Source of the DNA: an uncultured Solobacterium sp.
GTDB lineage: Bacteria; Bacillota_I; Bacilli_A; Erysipelotrichales; Erysipelotrichaceae
Reading direction: 5' to 3'
DNA length: 5,563 nucleotides
Assembly: GCA_905235315.1 (NCBI GenBank)
Contig: CAJOLG010000124.1
Coordinates: 1 to 5,563, forward strand
Under the pieces are notes generated by a model. It was given only the letters and a program-made list of their open reading frames with translations, did not search any database and was not told where the DNA came from. Below, piece by piece: positions 1 to 4,579 of this stretch. The position numbers were made by a program, and so were the translations under genes. The stretch's first letter is position 1, and each line of letters opens with the position of its first letter.

Positions 1-1
1 T

Positions 2-1348
2 TCAGGCAAGATGCCCTTTTTCTTTGATCACTGCGATGACATCATCGACATACTTCTCGCAGATCTCATCGCTGTCTGCTTCTACCATGACACGGATCAC
101 CGGCTCGGTTCCGCTCTCGCGAACGAGAATCCGGCCGTTGTCGCCGAGTTCATCCGCGACCTTCTTTACAGCTGCCTGAACATCCGGGTCATTCTGTGCG
201 TCCGGCTTGGACTTGACGCGCACGTTCTTGAGCACCTGCGGGTAGAACTTGACCGGCTCTGCCAGCTCGCTCATCTTCTTTCCGCGGGCAAGCAATACTT
301 CCATCATCTTGAGGGAGGTAAGAATACCGTCTCCGGTTGTCGCATACTTGGTGAAGATGATATGACCGGACTGTTCGCCGCCGATGCGGTGTCCGTTTTC
401 AACCATGTTCTCATAGACATACTTGTCGCCGACCTTGGTCTTTTCATAGCCGATACCGACTTTGTCCAGTGCTTTATATAATCCGAAGTTCGACATGACT
501 GTCGTTACAACCTTGTTGTTGAGGAGTTTCCCGCGGTCTTTCATATACCGGCCGTAGATGTAAAGAATATGGTCGCCGGTGACGACATTGCCCTTTTCAT
601 CCACACAGAGGCAGCGATCCGCATCGCCGTCATAGGCAAAGCCGACATCGAGGCCCTTCTCTACTACATACTTCTGCAGGTGTTCGATATGGGTCGAACC
701 GCAGTCGGTATTGATGTTATAGCCATCCGGCTCATCATTGATGACATAGGTCTTGGCACCTAATGCATCAAAGACACTCTTGGCAATCGACCAGGCTGCG
801 CCGTTGGCGACATCGAGGCCGACTTTCTTATCCTTGAAGCTGTATTTCGACATCGAGATGAGGTAGCCGATATAACGGTTTCTGCCCGCCACATAGTCTA
901 CGGTTCTTCCGATATCATGACCTTCCGCGATCGGGACTTCGGTCTTGCCGTCAATGAAGTCTTCCACCTTGAGAATGGTCGCTTCATCCATCTTTTCTCC
1001 GTTGCCGTTGAACAGCTTGATGCCGTTGTCATAGTACGGATTATGGGAAGCGGAGATCATGATCCCGCAGTCAAAGTCATCCACTCTTGTGATGTATGCG
1101 ACCGAAGGCGTTGTGGTGACGTGCATGATATATGCATCGGCGCCGGATGCCATCAGACCCGTGCAGAGCGCATATTCAAACATGTAGGAAGAGCGCCGGG
1201 TATCCTTGCCGATAACGACCTTCGCCTTCTTGCCTTCTTTAATTCCGTAATACCATCCTAAGAAGCGGCCGATCTGTACCGCATGTTCATAGGTCAGATC
1301 CTTGTTGGCCTCCCCGCGGAAACCGTCTGTGCCGAAATACTTGCCCAT
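2..1348 (-). CDS. glmM: Phosphoglucosamine mutase GlmM, complete
   Basis: GlmM interconverts glucosamine 6-phosphate and glucosamine 1-phosphate in the cytoplasm, the step before GlmU makes UDP-GlcNAc for peptidoglycan and other envelope sugars. The 448-residue protein matches the usual family length and opens with the typical GTDGFRG segment (residues 6-12). The phosphoserine loop SASHNP is at 99-104, with Ser101 as the expected phosphorylated residue. The metal loop DGDADR is at 240-245 (Asp240, 242 and 244), where many homologues have DGDGDR. The sugar-binding GGEQSGH is at 323-329 and the phosphate-binding RESGTEP at 410-416. The stop is TGA at positions 4-2. The ATG lies 3 nt after the nagB stop, with only a weak purine-rich Shine-Dalgarno (around 1359-1365) inside the nagB end, which suggests translation coupled to nagB. 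All catalytic motifs are intact. The four motifs in order separate it well from phosphomannomutase or phosphoglucomutase. Confidence 0.97.
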   Translation of the reverse strand: MGKYFGTDGFRGEANKDLTYEHAVQIGRFLGWYYGIKEGKKAKVVIGKDTRRSSYMFEYALCTGLMASGADAYIMHVTTTPSVAYITRVDDFDCGIMISASHNPYYDNGIKLFNGNGEKMDEATILKVEDFIDGKTEVPIAEGHDIGRTVDYVAGRNRYIGYLISMSKYSFKDKKVGLDVANGAAWSIAKSVFDALGAKTYVINDEPDGYNINTDCGSTHIEHLQKYVVEKGLDVGFAYDGDADRCLCVDEKGNVVTGDHILYIYGRYMKDRGKLLNNKVVTTVMSNFGLYKALDKVGIGYEKTKVGDKYVYENMVENGHRIGGEQSGHIIFTKYATTGDGILTSLKMMEVLLARGKKMSELAEPVKFYPQVLKNVRVKSKPDAQNDPDVQAAVKKVADELGDNGRILVRESGTEPVIRVMVEADSDEICEKYVDDVIAVIKEKGHLA

Positions 1349-1351
1349 GAG

Positions 1352-2143
1352 TTACAATCTCTCTTTCTTTTCTATATCCAGGAAGTACTTATACGTATCA
1401 ACCGTGAGCTCCCCGCAGGCTGCTTCATCGCAGACGACGATCGCATCTTTATGCATCTGCAGCGCGCTGCAGGTCCACTTCTGGCTGACGCCGCCTTCGA
1501 CGGTAGCCGCAAGCGCACGCGCCTTGTTGTGGCCGTTGATCAGAATCAGTACTTCTTTGGAATCCATTACCGTGCCGATGCCGACAGACAGCGCCTGTGC
1601 CGGTACCTTCTCCGGGTCGTTGTCAAAGAAGCGGGAATTTACGATACGGGTATCGGTCGTCAGGTCTCTGACACCGGTACGGGAAGCCAGGGATGTGTAC
1701 GGCTCGTTGAATGCCAGGTGGCCGTCCACCCCGATGCCGCCCATGAAGAGGTCGATTCCGCCGTAATACGCAATTTTTGCCTCATAGTCTGCGCATTCTT
1801 TTTCCGGATCATCGGTCATGCCGTTGAGAATATTGATGTTCTCCGCCTTCATATCAACGAGATCATCAAAGAAGTTGTCATGCATGAAGAACCAGTAGCT
1901 CTGGTCATGATCACGCGGAAGGCCAAGGTATTCATCCATATTGAATGTCACAACGTTTGCGAAGGATACTTCGCCAGCCTTGTTCATCTTTATCAGTTCC
2001 TGATACACACCGATCGGGGAAGATCCGGTCGGAAGACCAAGGACAAACGGTCTCCCGTCTTTATGTGCATTGATCTTTGCGGCGATATAGTGCGCTGCCC
2101 ACTGGCAAAGCTTACTGTAGTTGTCCTGAATAATGACTCTCAT
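1352..2143 (-). CDS. nagB: Glucosamine-6-phosphate deaminase NagB
   Basis: NagB converts glucosamine 6-phosphate to fructose 6-phosphate and ammonia, the last step of amino-sugar catabolism, in the cytoplasm. The 263-residue protein aligns by eye along its whole length with E. coli NagB (266 residues), starting at the same MR(V/L)I. The phosphate loop LGLPTGSSP is at 35-43. The FNMDEY motif is at 67-72 with Asp70 (E. coli Asp72). GGIGVDGHLAFNEP (135-148) carries Asp140, His142 and Glu147, equivalent to E. coli Asp141, His143 and Glu148. SLASRT and NSRFFDND follow as expected. At the E. coli allosteric site, Tyr254 is kept (Tyr253), Lys160 is replaced by Arg159 and Arg158 by Gly157, so GlcNAc-6-phosphate activation may be weak or absent. 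A strong AAGGAG (2160-2155) lies 11 nt before the ATG. glmM follows after 3 nt. No nagA or transporter gene is in the window. Confidence 0.97.
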   Translation of the reverse strand: MRVIIQDNYSKLCQWAAHYIAAKINAHKDGRPFVLGLPTGSSPIGVYQELIKMNKAGEVSFANVVTFNMDEYLGLPRDHDQSYWFFMHDNFFDDLVDMKAENINILNGMTDDPEKECADYEAKIAYYGGIDLFMGGIGVDGHLAFNEPYTSLASRTGVRDLTTDTRIVNSRFFDNDPEKVPAQALSVGIGTVMDSKEVLILINGHNKARALAATVEGGVSQKWTCSALQMHKDAIVVCDEAACGELTVDTYKYFLDIEKKERL

Positions 2144-2154
2144 TTTCTGTTGTT

Positions 2155-2207
2155 CTCCTTTTTTCGTACACCATTGATGATGATTGTTCTGTCTCTATTT
2201 TATACCA
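2155..2207 (-). promoter_or_regulatory. Putative nagB-glmM promoter and ribosome binding site
   Basis: In the 96-nt gap between the lipid kinase stop and the nagB start, the minus strand reads TGGTATAAA (positions 2207-2199), an extended -10 box of the form TGnTATAAA. No convincing -35 element lies 16-18 nt upstream, which extended -10 promoters can tolerate. Transcription would begin near 2192, giving a leader of about 50 nt that includes AAGGAG at 2160-2155. I see no terminator hairpin after the lipid kinase, so read-through from upstream is also possible. No clear symmetric repressor operator is visible. Confidence 0.42.
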
Positions 2208-2239
2208 GCATACATTATCCGTCTTGGTTTAATTTGCGG

Positions 2240-3139
2240 TTACCGCAGCAGGGTCAGTTTCTTCCGCTTCACACTGACGGCCGCCTCTTTGACCGAACCG
2301 CCGTATTCTCCGTCCAGCGTCCATTCGGTCTTGTCCTGAAACCGGAAGTTCACTTTCTTTGTCCTGAACATAATTACATGCGTATTGTTTTTGGACTCGA
2401 TGTCCCCGCTGACCAGCGTAGAGGCAATCTCCACGAGACCTGCGATATTATCCGGAGCTTTGATCAGCACCACTTCAAAATACCCGTCATCAAGCTCAAC
2501 GGTATCGAGCAATGGAGACTCGATCCCCGCTACGGAATGACAGTTGGATACCGACCCGTACATATACTCCCCTTCTCCGGTAAATTCATTGCTTACAACC
2601 GAGGCGCGGATGCGGGAGCTGAGCCCGGACGGGATCGACGCCAGGGAGTTCAATGCATAGGCGGTATATCCAAGCACATTCTTTACATCCTGATTCGTGC
2701 TGTAGCTGATTTCCGTCAGGGCGCCGAATGCCGCAACATAGGAAAAATACTCCTGGTTGAAGAGACCTGCGTCGATGGTAATGGAATCATCTCCGACAAT
2801 CTTCGCCGCATCCGGTCCTCCCAGCGTAATCCCGAGCGAGGCCGCAAAATCATTGGTTGTTCCGCAGGGAAGATAGGTAATCGGCTTTTCCATGTTGTTC
2901 TTCAGAAGCGCGTTGATCGTATGATGAAGCGACCCGTCTCCCCCGATTGTCACCACAAGATCGATCCAGTCTTTGTACTCCTTCAGGGTTTCCGTGGTGT
3001 TCGTGCTGACTCCCGGTCCGACCGGAAGCACCAGGGTTTCATATCCTTCATTATTGAGTTTTTCAATGATGCGGCAGGCATTCCGTCTGCCGTAGTTGTT
3101 GCCGGCTTTGCCGTTCAAAAGAACAATTGCATGTTTCAT
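2240..3139 (-). CDS. Diacylglycerol kinase family lipid kinase (YegS/DgkB/BmrU type)
   Basis: This soluble lipid kinase phosphorylates a lipid hydroxyl, most likely diacylglycerol to phosphatidic acid, at the inner face of the membrane. The 299-residue length is normal for the family. In order: an N-terminal nucleotide-binding strand with NGKAG at 9-13; the signature GGDGS at 66-70 with Asp68; PCGTTNDFA at 91-99; DAGLFN at 123-128; LDDGYFEVVLI at 216-226, the usual family segment before the C-terminal sandwich; and LDGE at 275-278, where Glu278 corresponds to the catalytic glutamate of Staphylococcus aureus DgkB. It has no signal peptide or transmembrane helix. GGGA at 3150-3147 sits 7 nt before the ATG. 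The stop is TAA at 2242-2240. It is first in the minus-strand run and diverges from the glycosyltransferase. Exact substrate (diacylglycerol, undecaprenol, ceramide or another lipid) cannot be read from the sequence, so I give no symbol. Confidence 0.9.
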   Translation of the reverse strand: MKHAIVLLNGKAGNNYGRRNACRIIEKLNNEGYETLVLPVGPGVSTNTTETLKEYKDWIDLVVTIGGDGSLHHTINALLKNNMEKPITYLPCGTTNDFAASLGITLGGPDAAKIVGDDSITIDAGLFNQEYFSYVAAFGALTEISYSTNQDVKNVLGYTAYALNSLASIPSGLSSRIRASVVSNEFTGEGEYMYGSVSNCHSVAGIESPLLDTVELDDGYFEVVLIKAPDNIAGLVEIASTLVSGDIESKNNTHVIMFRTKKVNFRFQDKTEWTLDGEYGGSVKEAAVSVKRKKLTLLR

Positions 3140-3160
3140 AAATCATTCCCAACTGCTTTC

Positions 3161-3166
3161 TATAAT
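3161..3166 (+). promoter_or_regulatory. Candidate -10 box for the glycosyltransferase
   Basis: A perfect TATAAT stands in the divergent intergenic region. Transcription would begin near 3173, about 43 nt before the leader reading frame at 3216 and 89 nt before the glycosyltransferase ATG. No recognisable -35 hexamer occurs at 16-18 nt spacing and there is no TGn extension, so this rests on the -10 match and its position only. Confidence 0.3.
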
Positions 3167-3215
3167 CAGTTTTACAACAAAACCCATCATTTCGTCTTCC
3201 GTCAGGGGAAGTTTT

Positions 3216-3260
3216 GTGAAGAAACCTCCGTTTTCCGGCTCAACAGTGCTATCGTTATGA
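3216..3260 (+). CDS. Possible 14-codon leader ORF before the glycosyltransferase
   Basis: A GTG at 3216 is preceded, at 6 nt spacing, by AGGGGA (3204-3209), the best Shine-Dalgarno sequence in this intergenic region. The frame runs 14 codons (MKKPPFSGSTVLSL if GTG is read as Met) to TGA at 3258-3260, one base before the glycosyltransferase ATG at 3262. That ATG has no Shine-Dalgarno of its own. The arrangement fits translational re-initiation: ribosomes load on the strong site, terminate at TGA and restart on the adjoining ATG. The peptide is not recognised, has no rare-codon run and no obvious sensing role. It could be a chance reading frame, because short frames are common, but the site and spacing together are suggestive. 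Confidence 0.33.
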   Translation: MKKPPFSGSTVLSL

Positions 3261-3261
3261 T

Positions 3262-4284
3262 ATGCAGAACGACAGAAAAATACTTATTTTATGTCCCCTA
3301 TGGGATTCGGAACAATACATCGGTCAGGAAGTGCAGAGCGTAGTTGATCAGACCTATACCAACTGGGAACTTTTATTTGCCAATGACAATGCCAATCAGG
3401 CAACCATGGATATTATCAATGACTTCATGGCGAAGGATTCCCGCATCCGCATGATGGGCAACGATACCGGCCGCCATGGTTCCCATGGCAACTACCGGAA
3501 TCTTATCATCAATGCGGATACGAAGAATGATGCGTACGATTACTACGTATACATGGATAACGATGATGTCTGGAAGCCGGATAAGCTCGAAGTATATGTA
3601 AAGAAAGCAGAAGAAGTGCGGAAAGAAAAAGGTGAGAACACGCCGATCTGCTTCACATGCAATATGGAAATCATCGATCAGTATGGAAACCTGATTGATC
3701 CGGACTTTGCGTCTTCCTATGCCTATGAAATCAAAAATCCGATCGATGCTTTTCTCACGCATCGGGTATTCGGCTGTAATCTGTTTATTGACCGGAAGGT
3801 TTACTTCGCACTGCGTGAGGTTATGAAAGATCCCGAATTTTCTTCCGGCATTTCATTTGATAACTTTACCTACCAGATGGGATATGCATTAGGCGCAGAT
3901 CTCTCCTTTATTCCAAAGGTTCTGATGTCTTACCGCCGGCATCAGTCCAACACAACCAAAGAAGCCGTTTATAAAATTACACCGTCATATGTATTCAAAA
4001 GCATTGCCGGTATCGGCAATGTGATTCACAACAACGCCTATATTGCCCGGGACAGTATTGATGCGATTGACTATATTCTGAAACTGGATATCAGAGAGGA
4101 TAAGCGCAAAGAACTTCTGGAAGTACGCAAAGGTCTCGAAGAAGGCGGTATCCCCGCCATGAAAATGTGGAGAAAATACCACATCAACTGCGGCAATACC
4201 CTGCGTACCGTAGAGAACTGGCTCAGCCTCTGTCTTGGTTTTGAGCGGAAGTATATGAACCGGGAGAAATACCCGGAACTCTGA
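3262..4284 (+). CDS. Glycosyltransferase family 2 (GT-A fold) protein
   Basis: This is a cytoplasmic GT-A glycosyltransferase that would move a sugar from a nucleotide donor to an acceptor, probably in surface polysaccharide or glycolipid synthesis. The 340-residue protein begins almost directly with the family's first strand, KILILCPLWDSEQYI (6-20), followed by the usual SVVDQTYTNWELL (26-38). The nucleotide-binding acidic site is NDN at 41-43. The metal-binding motif YMDNDDVWKPDKL (97-109) includes Asp99, Asp101 and Asp102 and resembles the DQDDIW pattern of rhamnosyltransferase-like members. Asp200 in SFDNFTYQ is a candidate catalytic base, and YRRHQSNTT (224-232) matches the YRQHxxN segment of that subgroup. 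No transmembrane helix is evident. The ATG is the only ATG, GTG or TTG between the in-frame stop at 3217-3219 and the first strand, so the start is well fixed despite lacking a Shine-Dalgarno. Donor and acceptor are unknown. Confidence 0.9.
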   Translation: MQNDRKILILCPLWDSEQYIGQEVQSVVDQTYTNWELLFANDNANQATMDIINDFMAKDSRIRMMGNDTGRHGSHGNYRNLIINADTKNDAYDYYVYMDNDDVWKPDKLEVYVKKAEEVRKEKGENTPICFTCNMEIIDQYGNLIDPDFASSYAYEIKNPIDAFLTHRVFGCNLFIDRKVYFALREVMKDPEFSSGISFDNFTYQMGYALGADLSFIPKVLMSYRRHQSNTTKEAVYKITPSYVFKSIAGIGNVIHNNAYIARDSIDAIDYILKLDIREDKRKELLEVRKGLEEGGIPAMKMWRKYHINCGNTLRTVENWLSLCLGFERKYMNREKYPEL

Positions 4285-4297
4285 ATCACCCTATAAG

Positions 4298-4320
4298 ACA
4301 CGGAGAGATCCGTGTTTTTT
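4298..4320 (+). terminator. Intrinsic terminator of the glycosyltransferase gene
   Basis: A perfect 7-bp stem (ACACGGA with TCCGTGT) closes a GAGA tetraloop of the GNRA type and runs straight into a T tract (4315-4320). It starts 13 nt after the TGA stop. Placement, stem and T tract are all as expected for a Rho-independent terminator on the plus strand. Confidence 0.92.
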
Positions 4321-4336
4321 GTTAATTTGTGAATCC

Positions 4337-4382
4337 AAAAAGAAAAGCGACCGCTCATAGCCTCACAGGCATCAGCGATCGC
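4337..4382 (-). terminator. Intrinsic terminator of the tRNA-Gly transcript
   Basis: On the minus strand a 9-bp stem is formed by GCGATCGCT (4382-4374) and AGCGGTCGC (4355-4347), followed by TTTTCTTTTT (4346-4337). The single non-Watson-Crick pair is U-G on the minus strand but would be A-C on the plus strand, which supports minus-strand function. The 18-nt loop contains a smaller hairpin, GCCT-GTG-AGGC. It faces the plus-strand glycosyltransferase terminator, insulating the convergent units. Confidence 0.85.
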
Positions 4383-4452
4383 GTTCGTTCATCCTTCTTC
4401 CGTTGTATAACAGCCTCCCAGGCGTTGATTTCAACCCCGGGAACGATCATAG
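4383..4452 (-). other. Structured 3' trailer between tRNA-Gly and its terminator
   Basis: Seventy bases separate the mature tRNA 3' end from the terminator stem, longer than a plain tRNA trailer needs to be. On the minus strand, positions 4443-4416 can fold into an imperfect hairpin (UUCC, GG and GUUG pairing with CAAC, CC and GGGA around an AAAU loop, with two single mismatches). Next is a purine-rich, probably unpaired stretch with ACGGA and AAGGA (roughly 4402-4389). I see no protein gene beyond a 6-codon ATG frame. Whether this is merely processed trailer or a stable small RNA cannot be decided from sequence. Confidence 0.35.
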
Positions 4453-4523
4453 AGCGCCGAACGGGAATCGGACCCGCGTATTCAGCTTGGGAAGCTGACA
4501 TTCTGCCATTGAATTACCGGCGC
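4453..4523 (-). tRNA. tRNA-Gly, anticodon CCC
   Basis: A complete 71-nt cloverleaf reads on the minus strand. The acceptor stem is GCGCCGG (4523-4517) with UCGGCGC (one G-U pair) and discriminator U. The D stem AUUC/GAAU closes a 7-nt loop containing GG. The anticodon stem UCAGC/GCUGA holds loop UUCCCAA, giving anticodon CCC, which reads GGG glycine codons. The T stem GCGGG/CCCGU (one G-U pair) closes loop UUCGAUU. The 71-nt length is usual for tRNA-Gly. The 3' CCA is not encoded (the next bases are CTA), so it must be added by a CCA-adding enzyme. The gene has its own promoter and terminator and stands alone rather than in a tRNA cluster. Confidence 0.96.
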
Positions 4524-4531
4524 GTGTATTC

Positions 4532-4560
4532 AGAATACTCTAAAACCGCATTTTTGTGAA
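4532..4560 (-). promoter_or_regulatory. Probable tRNA-Gly promoter
   Basis: On the minus strand, TTCACA (4560-4555, one mismatch to TTGACA) is followed by an exact 17-nt spacer and TATTCT (4537-4532, two mismatches to TATAAT). The -10 box ends 8 nt before the first base of the mature tRNA, so the 5' leader would be at most a base or two. The -35 lies 3 nt from the divergent mutY extended -10 element. Confidence 0.5.
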
Positions 4561-4563
4561 GCC

Positions 4564-4572
4564 TGCTATAAT
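4564..4572 (+). promoter_or_regulatory. Extended -10 promoter of mutY
   Basis: TGCTATAAT is a consensus extended -10 element (TGn plus a perfect TATAAT). No -35 hexamer is evident at 16-18 nt upstream, as is usual for this promoter class. Seven bases separate TATAAT from the A of the mutY ATG at 4580, so transcription would be expected to start at or within a base or two of the start codon. Confidence 0.6.
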
Positions 4573-4579
4573 CGATTTC

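Noticed and set aside
11..1261. Several plus-strand open frames antisense to glmM
   Set aside because: glmM is certain from its motifs; these frames lack family features and good ribosome sites.
2190..2215. NagR or DasR (HutC-type GntR) operator at GGTATAAAATAG before nagB
   Set aside because: Only one half resembles such a site; no symmetric partner is visible and the bases are better explained as the extended -10 box.
2144..2239. Riboswitch or glmS-like ribozyme in the nagB leader
   Set aside because: The region is short, AT-rich and without paired arms or a conserved core I could recognise.
3256..3261. TATGAT just before the glycosyltransferase ATG as a -10 box for a leaderless message
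   Set aside because: Transcription would begin near 3268, inside the coding sequence, and no -35 or TGn extension accompanies it.
1283..3343. A 686-codon plus-strand open frame antisense to nagB and the lipid kinase
   Set aside because: It overlaps two well-supported minus-strand genes, shows no recognisable motif or domain order, and its length is explained by codon composition of the opposite strand.
4383..4403. Six-codon frame MNERDR with a purine-rich site, ending within the terminator, as an attenuation leader peptide
   Set aside because: No gene lies downstream on the minus strand for it to control; the next gene is convergent.
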